Assembly: GCA_003999685.1 (NCBI GenBank)
Contig: CP021222.1
Span: 620,001 to 684,000 of the forward strand
DNA length: 64,000 nt
From: Taiwanofungus camphoratus
Taxonomy: Eukaryota > Basidiomycota > Agaricomycetes > Polyporales > Taiwanofungaceae
Direction of reading: 5' to 3'
Made by a program: the position numbers and the translations under genes
Notes under the pieces: generated by a model
Seen by the model: only the letters and a program-made list of their open reading frames with translations
Database searches by the model: none
What the model was told of the DNA's origin: nothing
Shown: positions 27,548 through 38,327 of the stretch, piece after piece
How positions within the stretch are numbered: position 1 is the stretch's first letter
Layout of the letters: each line of letters begins with the position of its first letter

Positions 27548-28258
27548 GATCGTTCAGGAGCTCGGACTGCTATCCATGTGTCTTGGGCTCAGGTTTATAC
27601 TTGCGACGAGCGCCCCGGAGCGGAGATACTTGACAATTTTTTCCATCATAAATGTGACAAGCCCATCTACGCGACCAGCGTATGAGTCGGAAGATGAGAG
27701 TCTCCTTTTGTCTTGCGGAAGTTTAGCGCTAAAGGATGGAGGATATATGCACGTGACTGCGACGCGTATAACTGGGCGGCGCGTATCGAGCCGTTAGGGG
27801 ACCTCCGGCAACCAGACGTGAATCCAGGTATCCCACCAAGGAACCACTGTGCATACCCCGGAATTACAGCCAATCATTCAGGTACGGCTTGATATACAAA
27901 GACTGAGGCGCAAGTTCTCTAGCAAGCAAGAGCCTGAGAGGTTCAGACAAGGACGATACAACTGAGGACTTCGCGAGGTGTGCCTACTAGAACCATAAGC
28001 GTATTTCAACCCCCAATTCATTGTTGTACAGCAACACTCGTTCACTGCAAGTAAGTGACAGGATCGGGGAGGAGCTTATAGTGGTCGATCGCTATCTTAT
28101 CTTCACCTAGCCTGTGCGAGGGAAGATAAGTGTAGGCGCTCTTGGTCACCTCATGAGCCTAAGCTTATCTCCCCTATCATTGAATACGATAAAGATGCAG
28201 TGCACCGAGGGTGTCAACAGCCTGGCTTGGATTCCCAGTATTCTCGGGTGGTCGTGCA
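27548..28258. promoter_or_regulatory. Bidirectional promoter between the two ureohydrolase genes, with a GATA-site cluster
   Basis: 711 bases between the two start codons. On the left, a TATAAA on the minus strand (27,594-27,599) lies about 50 bases upstream of the left ATG. On the right, a cluster at about 28,092-28,195 holds CTATCTTATCT, AGATAAG (28,124-28,130), CTTATCT (28,164-28,170), CTATCA and CGATAAAG. HGATAR is the binding site of fungal nitrogen-regulatory GATA factors (AreA/Nit2 type), which fits genes that release urea and an amine. The regulatory role is inferred. Confidence 0.6.
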
Positions 28259-30321
28259 ATGTTCCCGCGAAACACCCTCTCAACTCTGAGCGTTCTTGCT
28301 CTTTCTCTCGTGCACTCATCCTTAGGACAGGAACAGTTTCTCGCCTCAGTTCCGTTTTCGCATGAGAATGACGCCGTGAACTTCACCAAGCTGTTCTCGT
28401 CCGAGCTTGTGTTCAGGGAAACTTGGGCGAAGGAATCGTGGAATGGGCTCACGACCTTTGCAGCCGCGACGCCCTTGCGATGCTTCGGGAGTGACGGAGA
28501 CATCCCATACGATGTCGCTGTTCTTGGTGCGTTCACATTCTGATTCATCATGGTAGACGACTGACGTGTGAGTAGGTGCGCCTTTTGATACGGCTACGAG
28601 CTTCCGACCAGGGTTAGTAGAGATATAGCCGTTCTTCCTTTTTACATCTGACATCCTCGAAGTGCCCGTTTCGGACCCAACGGCATTCGTCAGGGCGCTA
28701 GGCGTCTTGGCGTGTCAAGGATCAATGTCCCTATGAAAATCCGTGTCAGCGATTATCTGGATGTTGTAGACTGTGGTGACGTCCGTGCGTTCTTTTAAGA
28801 CCTGGGACTATGTCACTTCTTTGAATATTATCAAATAGCTATGGTCTATGTCGACAACAAGGTTGCATTGCGCCAACTGGAGCTTGCCAACAAAGCGTTG
28901 CTCTCTAAGTTAAGCTTGCGTTCGTTTGACGGCACAAGTCTTGCGAAGGATGGCAAGTTTCACCCTCGTATTCTAACATTGGTGAGGACCGGGGATGGCG
29001 ATGCTCTGTCTGCATGCCACTGATGGTGTCCCAGGGTGGTGACCACACGATTACCTTACCACTACTTCGCGGGGTAGCTGAAGTATACGGACCTGTCAGG
29101 TACGTCTCCCTTGTATCGAGTTCCAGCAGCCGCACTGAAATTGCATTGATTTTCCAAAGTGTCATCCACTTTGACAGTCACATTGGTATGTGTTTGTTTC
29201 ATGAAGCTGTATCATCATTCACAGTCTTCTGTAGACACTTGGAAGCCGAGACAAATGGTTGGTGATGCTCGTCTTTATACGGCCCGCAGCTCATTACTTC
29301 GTGGTCCTGATTATCTTCTGGGCATCGACAGGAGGGCAGCCCATGGCTTCCCGGAGAGGTATGTATCACGGTATCTAGAAAGTGCACCTCAATCAACATT
29401 GTCAACAGGAAATCCCGGTCACTCATGGGAGCTATTTCTGGTACGCGCACAACGAGGGTCTTCTCGCTCCGAACAATGCCAACATCGTAAGTGCTGTTTC
29501 GCTCCCTCGCGTTTTCGCAATCTGACTTTTGTGTTGTCGTCCCGGTGGCCCCTGCTGTAGCACGTCGGCATTCGAGGAGCGCTCAGCAGCTGGGAAGACT
29601 ACGATAACGACTACGAAGTCGGCTTCGTAATCTCCCATGCGGACGAGCTCGAGGAAGTCGGCTGGAGGGGCGTCGTGAAGAAGATCAGGGACACCGTGGG
29701 CGATAACCCCGTATACAGTCAGTCGTGTTCTCGGTGCAAATGCACGGTAACTAATCTTTCGAGGTTAGTTACACTTGACATTGATTCGATCGACCCGGGC
29801 TTGGCGCCTGCGTAAGCATTCTATGCGCTTTTGTTTATGCCTATCTGACATGCATTTCCCATTGTTAGAACTGGAACGTACGTGTAATCTCCTGAAATCT
29901 GCTATTCTATATGGGTTCCAATAACAACCGTTCTCAGTCCTGAAATTGGAGGAATCACAACGAGAGTATGTTTCCCTTCCTCCGCAAAGGCGTTGTCATT
30001 GACGAACGACTTTTTCCTATGTCAACCAGGAGATCAAAAAGATCATGCAGGGCTTGTCGGGCCTGAAGATCGTAGGCGCTGACATTGTCGAGGTCGCACC
30101 CGGTGTGTCTTCCCGTCTGCCTTCGCACCTTTGAACGATCTAACAGATGTCGGTTTCTTTCTGTACTAGGCTATGACACGCAAGGTACTGTGCACCCCAA
30201 TGATCCTCAGTGGAGGATGCTGATGGTCCTCTGCTATATAGATGAGATCACGCAAATCGCTGCAGCGAACATCGGGTGGGATATTCTGGCTTTGATGGCC
30301 AAGACACCTGTGGTGGCGTAA
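28259..30321 (+). CDS. Secreted agmatinase-type ureohydrolase, right copy of a divergent pair
   Basis: Same family and exon plan as the left copy. The ATG at 28,259 opens a signal peptide (MFPRNTLSTLSVLALSLVHS) with SSLGQ as a probable cleavage region. Motifs in order: YDVAVLGAPFDTATSFRPG, ARFGPNGIRQGARRLG, DCGDVPMVYVDNKVALRQLE, GGDHTITLPLLRG, SVIHFDSHIDTWKPRQM, EGSPWLPGEEIPVTHGSYFW, HVGIRGALSSWEDYDND, ITLDIDSIDPGLAPATGTPE, EIKKIMQGLSGLKIVGADIV and the C-terminal YDTQDEITQIAAANIGWDIL, stop at 30,319-30,321. All metal-ligand motifs (GGDH, DxHxD, DxDxxDP) are canonical and every exon joint I tested is in phase, so this copy looks functional. About a dozen introns of 45-75 nt. Secretion suggests use of external or vacuolar amines. 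Agmatinase versus another guanidino substrate cannot be told from sequence alone. Confidence 0.92.
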
Positions 30322-30675
30322 ATGATGCTCGGATAGGTTAAGCGCGGCAACAACGGCAGATCCTACAAAATAGAAGTCAACTGGCGTAGAATCAAATTGT
30401 GTCTGTATATGGGTTCAATTAGAGGGATAACAGTATGTGTGAAATGTGGATGCCCTTCAGTCCTGCGGTTGATTCGTATTCTCGTGTATGACACATACCA
30501 CGGGTTTTATCGCACTATTACTTGACTTGATTGTCAGAGGTTCAAAGTCAATATTCAGAAAAGGACGTCTGCAATTACGCATAACGACTTGAACGACGGT
30601 GAATAATGTACATACTTCATACATAAACTTCTCGGTAAGACGGTCAAGCTACTTTCAGAATACAGCCGAAGCCCG
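30322..30675. other. Convergent intergenic spacer
   Basis: About 350 AT-rich bases between the stops of the right ureohydrolase and the dimeric-barrel gene. No feature seen. Confidence 0.5.
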
Positions 30676-31483
30676 TCAATTCCACTCGGTCAATGCAGCG
30701 TGCGTGAGCGTGATATCCGCGACCTGTCGGATTTGGTTCAGCGTCTCAATAACTTCGGGCACTGTCTTTACGGTGTTCCAATGGGCCTACACAAGAAATT
30801 CAGAACACGTCCACATGAAAATGTGAGCGCCCGGTACTCACGTCGACCGACGTCCACCCGATCATCAAGCCCAGCACGTCGTCCTTCTCGACCGTCGGGC
30901 CCCACGATGCCGAGATCTCGCCCCACTCCGCCGGGAGTGCGTCCACGGCCTTCGCGAGCGCATCGACGAGCTCCTCGACCTTCTCCTTCGACTGCCCGGG
31001 CTTGACGGTGATGTACGCGAGCTCGGTGACGGGCGCGCCGAGCGCCTTGTAGGGCTCGCTCGTCGGCTGGATGTGGATCACGTCCGAGGTGCGCGCGAAG
31101 ACGTTCTTGTCGTATTTGCCGAGCTCCGGGTAGACCACCGGGTCTGCCTGGAGCCTCTTGTGGTCTTCCAGGGCTTCCCAGACTGGGGATCGAGGCGTAA
31201 GTGGGAAGTTCCGTTGGTATGATGACCGACGGAGGGAGGGAAAGACGTACCGTTATAGATGAACGCATGTTTCTCGTCCTCGGTCTGCAGCCCGTAGTAG
31301 ATCCTGGTCATATACCCTAAGTGTCACAGCCAGTGCTTCGGACCGGAAGGCTGCGTACTTCACGATTCCCTTCGAGCTTTTGAGAATGCCAAGGGCAGGC
31401 TGCACGATGCTGGTGTCCTTTGGATTAGCACGGAATGCCTCGGAGGACGGTGCTTCAGCGACTTCGACGCAGGGTAGAGCCAT
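30676..31483 (-). CDS. Small dimeric alpha/beta-barrel (Dabb/ABM-type) domain protein
   Basis: Small basidiomycete protein with repeated ferredoxin-like segments of the dimeric alpha/beta-barrel superfamily (Dabb, ABM or EthD type). The ATG at 31,483 opens MALPCVEVAEAPSSEAFRAN and continues to ILKSSKGIVKYAAF. Next exons give MTRIYYGLQTEDEKHAF, then VVYPELGKYDKNVFARTSDV, ELAYITVKPGQSKEKVEELV and LGLMIGWTSVD. The last exon gives AHWNTVKTVPEVIETLNQIR and LTHAALTEWN with the stop at 30,676. Two to three introns of 50-60 nt. Members of this superfamily include stress-response proteins and small monooxygenases. No catalytic residue set is clear here, so I do not assign a reaction. Confidence 0.8.
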
Positions 31484-32178
31484 CTTGGGAGTTAATAGTC
31501 TCGTCCGGCGACGGGGGAGATGGTCTACTTATATCGAGGCTTTTTCTGGGTTCGGAATGGAAAAGTCATCACGGGCGATAAACATCGATGTCAGCAGGCC
31601 GTGAGCGATTTCCAAGCATTTCTCCCGGACCTCGAGAGAAGGGGCGAACGGAACGCCTTCCTCCGCAGGGGGGACTGACTATGTCGTAGTAAAAAGCAGA
31701 TTCGACGCAAACTATTGTCATTCCAAAGCAAAGTGGCAGGTATGGATAAAATCCCGTATGTGCACGCTGGAGCAACTTCAGCCTCCAAGTCTCTCTATCG
31801 CTCCCTGACTCTGACCCAGCAGCGAAGCAGGCTGAAACAGACGAGACTATTGCGGGTGGGGATTGCAGGTCCCAATATTGATTGTCGTGCTGGCTGAAAT
31901 GGATCAATACCAAAAGGCTGAACTACGCCGTTCAGCGTAAGCAAGGTTGCAATGAATCAGGCTGGCACTGCTGCATACAACGCGCAGGCGGAATGCGATT
32001 TACAGCGTCCGTCGATCTCCTTCATACACTTGCAAGCATCTAAGGCTGTGAATACATCCAGTCATACACTTTCATTTCAAGGTGCACTGATACGTTAGGC
32101 GTGTAAAAATAAGTAATACTTCTCCGGTGGTTATCTTGGCGGTCTACGGCAAACACCCTTTGGAGGCTCCTGGATTCT
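31484..32178. other. Divergent intergenic region between the dimeric-barrel gene and PAN2
   Basis: Nearly 700 bases upstream of both genes. A 115-codon open frame on the minus strand (31,569-31,913) has no recognisable domain and I do not call it a gene. Confidence 0.45.
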
Positions 32179-35100
32179 ATGTCCTCCACCTACCGGCCAA
32201 CGGCTCCTATAACCCACCAGCGCGATATTTTTCCACAACCTATAACAGATCTTTCTTTTGATCCCGTCTCGGACACGCTTTGGGCTGGGTTGAATACGGG
32301 GCAGGTAGTCGCGTACTATACCGCCCATGGCATGCGCGGTGTCGTATTTCCCGTCGGAGGGGGTCTCGCGGTAAAGAAGGTGGATGCCACGGACTCGGGA
32401 GTGCGCGCATTTGGGGTCGCCAGCGACGGCATTGGGTCCTGGGGCAAGGGGGGAGTCAACAAATGGTTCTACAGGTGAGTTCTTCTGCCACTATACTGTG
32501 TCTATCTTCCGAGCCACGGTCCTATCAGGTCCAACGTCGCCATCACCGCATTCTCCGACAACAACGCGAACTCTAGCTCCATGTTCGCCGCCGCATCGAC
32601 CGCCCCCGAGCTGCTCATCATGAATTCGCAGACCGGGGACGTCGTCCGCCGCTCCCAAGCTCAGTCCGTGCTGACGCATCTTCTGTGGTCGAACCAGTAC
32701 CTGCTGTCGGGCTCGGCGGACGGGTTCTTGCGGAGGCACGATCCACGAGACGCGATGTGGAAGGCGGACTCTGTGCGCGCGCATGTAAGCGGGGTACAGG
32801 GCCTCGAGGGGAGCGGGCATTATGTCTACACCATCGGGCTGGGTACTAGGTGATGTCGTCAGCTCGCGTTTCCTGTCTCTACTGACATCGGAGTCAGGCA
32901 GGGACGGCCGTTTCCCGACCCTCTTGTAAAAGTGTATGATATGCGCGCCTTGAAACCCTTGTCGCCTCTTCCGTTTGCAAGTGGCCCGGCGTTCGTCAAC
33001 AAGATCCCCAAACGCACGTCTACGCTTGCCATTACGTCGAATCAGGGTCTCGTAAATATTGTCGATGCTTCAAACCCTACTATCAACGAGTTTTATCAGG
33101 TAGTTGACCAAGTCGAGGTTGCATCTTCTCACAACTGATGTTCCGACAGCTCGATATTCCCTCTTACATTACGTCTGTGGCAGTGTCTCCTACCGGATTG
33201 TATATGGCATTCGGGGACTCCGAAGGTGCGATACATCTTATGACCGCAGGCGACGAAGGCGCAATACTGCCTTTCAACGGATTTGAGGGCAAACCCATTG
33301 AATGGGCCGACGACCCAGAACCTCTGCCCAATATACAATGGACTGACGCGACGTGAGTCCCTTCCTTCATAGTTTTCTCTGCTCCAGCTTGAATATGACA
33401 CCTAGGCCACTGAACTCCATCGGCATGCCATTCTACAACGATCCCCTGTTGTCCTCATGGACTCCAGATTTCGTCTCGAGTGGCCTCCACTGTCCCCCTC
33501 CTGCGAAGATACCTCAACAGGTGCTGAGCACGATGAAGATCAACGACAACGTCGCGTATGCGCCGCTGCCGAAGGAGCTCCGGGGCCGGCGCAATGTTGC
33601 TGTCACTGCGCCGCGGAAGAGCGAGGGCCGGTTCAGGAGCGGCAGGACGCGTCGCAGTGTGCGTTCGGTCGAGTGGTGGGGAACCATCGTGTGGCTGACT
33701 GTGCGTCTCTACAGTCGGAGCCCGAGACGCCCTCTTTCGAATATGATCCGGAGAGTATACCGAAAGCGTATCGCAAAGTGGAGATTGAATACTCTAAGTT
33801 CGGTGTGGAAGACTTTGATTTTGGGTAAGCGAATTGGGATCGCCTGTCATGGGTCTTACGACTGACAGCGATCCGCAGCTTCTATAACCATACTGAATTC
33901 AGCGGGCTCGAGACGCACATTTCCAACTCCTACACAAATCCCATCGTGCAGCTCATGCACTATACTTTGCCGATCCGGCTGCTTGCGAAATCGCACATCA
34001 CGAGCGACTGCCCCCGAGAACACTGTCTCTTGTGCGAACTCGGCTTCGTTATGCGTATGCTCGAGGATGCGAAGGGAACGAATTGCCAGGCGAGTAATTT
34101 TTGCAAGACTGTCGGCGTGTTGGCACAGAGTGAGTCAACTTCATCCACTGCAGTTGCCAATCTGATGGATCCACCTCGCAGTGAACAATGCGATCGAGCT
34201 CATCGACTATGGCCGGGAGTCCGCAGAACTAAACTATGCGCATATGATCCAGTCTTTCCACCGGTTCCTGGTTGATCATCTCAGCTCTGAAGGCAACTCA
34301 TTTCCACACAATCCGATTTTGGTTCCGTCGCCGTCTGCCAGCATACATTCCCCCGCTCCCGCTCCGATCACTCAACTCCTCGGGCTTGATGCCAAGAACA
34401 TCATAACTTGCACCCATTGCAAGGCCGTCAGAGAGAAAGAGAACATGACTCACGTCATTGACATGATTTATCCTCGGAAGGTAATGCTTCTTGCCTAACA
34501 TCTGTTGGATGGGAGCGATGAGCTTTGTTCACAGCTTCCAATCAATGACTCCGCAAACGAGTCGGATTTTGCGTCCATTTTACGCAACTCCCTCCTGCGG
34601 CCGACGACGCACAAGGCCACATGTCAAACGTGCAAACAGTTTGCGACATTCGAGTCACGGCGCTCGATACGTACCCGCGATTTGCCCCCTATTCTCGCGG
34701 TCAACGCGGCAGTTTTCACTGAGGACATACACAGCTTTTGGAAAGACAGCAGACACAAGACGTTCCTCAAACCCAGAGTAGAGTTGCGAGGTCAGATAAA
34801 AGGCGTGGATGACCCTGAAACGGTCTTCTATGAATTGAGGGTGCGGCTTTTGCAGATTTCGAAGACCGGGAAATGTCTTATGCAGAATCTAGGCACTGGT
34901 AATACAAGTTGTACAAGAGGACTATCACTCACATCTCGTTGCTATTGTGAAAGGTGACACACATTCTGTGATTTATTGCCAATTCTTTTTGATGGAATAT
35001 ATCAGTCCCGGAGGCTGAAGACCTCCAACACGAAAATCCGTGGTTTATCTTTAATGACTTTGTTGTTCGCAATATCTCCGAGGAAGAGGCTTTGGGCATT

Positions 35101-36431
35101 CCGGCTGATTGGAAGGTTAGATTCCTTAACCTTAGCTCAAGCAGAGCCCAATTTGACTCTCGTTATTAGGTCCCAGCAGTACTATACCTGGAGCGTGTTG
35201 ACCTTAGACACCGGCTGGATTTCAGCTGGCTGCCTGACAACATTGATCAGTTAATCTTGTGTCGAGACACAAATATAGCATTGTATGTAAACGTTGGCTA
35301 TTTTACGATTGAAAGGCCTTACGGTCTTTTCGTAGAACGCGCGACAATAAGCTTATCAAACATGAGCCTCTACATCGTGATGAACTGCCGAACCCGGGGA
35401 CCCTCATTGCTATTGATGCTGAATTCGTCTCGATGCAGCAGGTAGGTTAGTTTCAGCCTATGACAGGACATGGGCTGAGATTTGCGAGTAAAGGAAGAAA
35501 CTGAGTACCGCTCTGACGGTACAAAGAAAGTGCTACGACCTGCTCGCCTCAGTCTTGCCCGTGTGTCGGTTTTACGCGGCGAAGGCCCGAAGGAAGGCTT
35601 ACCTTTCATCGACGACCACATACATACCAGCGAATTGATTGTGGATTACTTGACCGAATTCTCTGGCATTAAATGTGCGCTTTCGCATCCTGTCATCCGT
35701 ACCAGGACTATACTGAAGTAAAACCATAGTTGGAGATCTTGATCCTCACCTGACACGTTACACTCTAACGCCTTTGAAGGTGGTTTACAAGAAGTTACGC
35801 TTACTTGTCGACCGCGGGTGCATCTTCATAGGCCATGGGCTATCAAAGGATTTCCGTATTATCAGTAAGATCGGGACTCTTGTTCTCGGTGTTCACTGTT
35901 AACATCACTACAGACATTTTTGTTCCACCCGACCAGGTGATCGACACCGTTGATCTCTATTTTCTAAGAAACCGCCAACGACGACTGTCGCTTCGTTTTC
36001 TCGCCTGGTTTGTCCTCCAGGAAAACATCCAGACGGACACCCATGACTCCATAGAGGATGCGCTGTCCGCTCTGCGTCTTTACAAGGCATATCAAGATTT
36101 CGAATCTCAGGGTATCTTTGACGAGAAGTTGGAAGAACTTTACAGAGAAGGCCGAAAATACGTCAGTGCTATTGTCTCGGTGATCGTAACAATGCTCACA
36201 GCATTCTAGAACTGGAGGCCACCTCCACCGCCGGGTGTGCCTCCACCCATTGGCTCTGCGGCTGGAAGTACTGTCGCAAGCCCTGCTCCGCAATTTCCTG
36301 TCGGCAGTAGCAATTTGATGCAGCCTCCGTTCATTCCTGGGCAATTTCCCATTGCAGGACTCCCTGTGCCTAACTTTGGAGCTGCACTGTACCCAAATCC
36401 CTTCATGCCTCAGAATTGGCGGAGCAGATGA
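32179..36431 (+). CDS. PAN2: PAN2, catalytic subunit of the PAN2-PAN3 poly(A) deadenylase
   Basis: PAN2-PAN3 trims poly(A) tails in the cytoplasm together with poly(A)-binding protein. The ATG at 32,179 opens [20 protein letters not shown]. An N-terminal WD40 propeller follows ([58 protein letters not shown]). Then come a linker with [20 protein letters not shown], a UCH-like pseudo-protease domain ([32 protein letters not shown]) and the DEDD exonuclease: [15 protein letters not shown] in exon I (D-x-E), [11 protein letters not shown] with DxxxP-rich surroundings, and [15 protein letters not shown]. The catalytic Asp/Glu pair, the GHGLSKDFR motif and HDSIEDA are all visible. A Pro/Gly-rich tail ends at 36,431. 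About 12 short introns. No break seen. Confidence 0.95.
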
Positions 36432-36904
36432 TTGCATACAAGTCTCCAAATGGACCTCAGAGAACATGTATTTACAGTTATTTCGACCCATGTATCGCTA
36501 GAAATTTCAAGCCCTGATTGGTCAAGCTGCATGACCTAAAATCGGCCCTTCAATGGAACCGTGTCTCATGCGTTGTGAAGTATATACAAGTTCGCCATCG
36601 TCACAGTAGAGTGGGATGATACTTTAGTTATTTGACAATAAGTGGTATAGTCTTAAGTTGCCATTCTGACAACCAAATGTCTGTGAAGGCGTGGCACATA
36701 AGCAGGCCGTCCACCGCATAAATATGGTGACCACGTGAATGTGACTACTCCGAGTCTAGTTCAACTTCATCTCGTCGAAATACCGGAAACTGCGAGTGAG
36801 TGGAAGACAGACTGGACATCAAGCCTCGACGGCGAACACACAAACAGCTATTGGTCATGATCAGCAGATGGAAGGAAGTGCAGTCGAAGGAACACACGAT
36901 ACTT
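36432..36904. other. Convergent intergenic spacer after PAN2
   Basis: About 470 AT-rich bases between PAN2 and the BTB gene, both ending here. No gene or repeat seen. Confidence 0.5.
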
Positions 36905-38065
36905 TTAGTTTGGTTCCAGTTGGAATAGCTTTCGGAGAGATGTCCATACATGCTGCTTCCTCATATCCACAAATTCCTTCAGTTCCGTCTGACACCACGG
37001 ACATAAACAGACGCCGTCGTCATACCCTTGTGTCCCTCCATTAGCGGCGCAGACGTTTAATATATGCAATGGGTCAAGTGTCTGATGTATGGACAGGTCC
37101 ATATTCTCCCTCAGCCGACCTAATGCTTGCACACACCGATCTTCCGTTGAGCAGTGAGCGCGGCCACAGAAACTACCGCACAGGAGCTCAGAGTGGATCA
37201 CTACCATCTCAGAAGTAAGGATCTCGCGCACGCTGAGAACCTGCATTAGGGCTCCTCGGTCGAGCAGGGCCCAACGAACAGTCAACCTTCCATGTTGCAG
37301 AGCTGAATCGGTGGTCCCATCACGGCGAAGATTGTCCCAGTCATCTGATATCGGTGTTCGTGCAACGCGGTAAAAAGCGGCAGGCAAAATCTCCTGGCAT
37401 CCATATTCCCGTGCAATGCGAATAGCGGCGACGGGCTCAGGAAAACGGTCATCGAGGTGAAGTCCGCCTTTGCAGACGTGTCTAGACTCGGTGGCCGAGA
37501 TTTGTCTCTCGAGCCCTTCCCATTCGTCGAGCGTTCGAGGCCAATCCGCAGTAAAATGCTCAAGAAGGCGCACGCGCAGCGGCTCCATCTGGTATTTTGT
37601 AGCAAGGCGAAGGATGCCCTCGATGAGAAAAGGAGTGTCGGGGTCAAGCCGTTTGTAAGGTAGCGTGCTAAGGCAAGCAATATTAACATTGACATGCGTG
37701 ACCAGACAAAAGAGGCAGAATGGCAGTATGATTATAACGTACGATGGGTTGTAAAGAGCATTGAGTAGGCTGGCAAGGTCGCTCGCGCGGTCTGATAATG
37801 CAACCAGCGGAACACCCTCGTAAATATCGTTGACGGTAACATCCGGCGGTGCAGGCATCGAGAGCATGTCCGCGAAAACAGGTGAATGATGGGCCATAAT
37901 GAACTTATGCACGCGGAATAGTTGTTGGGTATCGGCAGTCATGTCAGCTGCAGCATTCAAGTCCATGTCCATCGACGCCGACAGAACGATGTCTCCATCC
38001 GCAAAATACAGAGCAGGATGTCGCTGATATTGCGGTACTACCGAGGATGTGCTTAAAGTTGCCAT
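36905..38065 (-). CDS. BTB/POZ domain protein of the basidiomycete-expanded type
   Basis: The ATG at 38,065 opens MATLSTSSVVPQYQRHPALY. The BTB fold is visible as FADGDIVLSAS, then FRVHKFIMAHHSPVFADML, VPLVALSDRASDLASLLNAL and YNPS. A 75-nt intron (37,742-37,668; GTACGT...CCTTAG) is a multiple of three and contains no stop. Splicing gives NPSTLPYKRLDPDTPF, which is the expected BTB continuation. The C-terminal part has conserved LATKYQMEPLRVRLLEHF and a Cys/His-rich segment (CGSFCGRAHCSTEDRC, CLCPWCQTEL), perhaps binding metal. Many agaricomycetes carry large families of such proteins with no assigned function; some BTB proteins are adaptors of cullin-3 ligases. The product is about 360 residues. 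Confidence 0.85.
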   Translation of the reverse strand: MATLSTSSVVPQYQRHPALYFADGDIVLSASMDMDLNAAADMTADTQQLFRVHKFIMAHHSPVFADMLSMPAPPDVTVNDIYEGVPLVALSDRASDLASLLNALYNPSYVIIILPFCLFCLVTHVNVNIACLSTLPYKRLDPDTPFLIEGILRLATKYQMEPLRVRLLEHFTADWPRTLDEWEGLERQISATESRHVCKGGLHLDDRFPEPVAAIRIAREYGCQEILPAAFYRVARTPISDDWDNLRRDGTTDSALQHGRLTVRWALLDRGALMQVLSVREILTSEMVVIHSELLCGSFCGRAHCSTEDRCVQALGRLRENMDLSIHQTLDPLHILNVCAANGGTQGYDDGVCLCPWCQTELKEFVDMRKQHVWTSLRKLFQLEPN

Positions 38066-38102
38066 AGTGTGTCGTAACCTGAATAATCCAAGTAGTGGTG
38101 GC

Positions 38103-38185
38103 ACGCGTACGCGGAGACGAGACGTGCACAGACAAAACTAAATAACCGATTGTGACTTTGTTCGCATGACTGTGACCGTACGCGT
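38103..38185 (-). promoter_or_regulatory. Two ACGCGT sites upstream of the BTB gene
   Basis: ACGCGT occurs at 38,103-38,108 and 38,180-38,185, about 40 and 115 bases upstream of the BTB start codon. The form is that of the MluI cell-cycle box. Function is inferred; the nearer site may lie in the 5' UTR. Confidence 0.35.
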
Positions 38186-38327
38186 CTGACGAGCTAGTAA
38201 TGATAATAGTACTTACTTACTACCAGTGAGACTGAAGGTGTTCTGGCACTTGCAATGAATGCGCAAGTCTTTCGGAGTTCCATAAAGCGCGGACGATCCG
38301 TTGAGCTACGAAAGAGACACCGCATAG

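Noticed and set aside
27548-28258. A lost third gene between the two ureohydrolases
   Set aside because: No frame longer than about 80 codons with a domain; the content fits a promoter.
30768-31268. Minus-strand open frame of 166 codons rich in Arg
   Set aside because: It is a shifted reading of the dimeric-barrel gene, whose true frame gives the conserved residues.
31569-31913. Minus-strand open frame of 114 codons between the dimeric-barrel gene and PAN2
   Set aside because: No ATG-associated signal, splice support or domain.
32491-32820. Antisense open frame in the WD40 part of PAN2
   Set aside because: Shadow of a GC-rich exon with no domain of its own.
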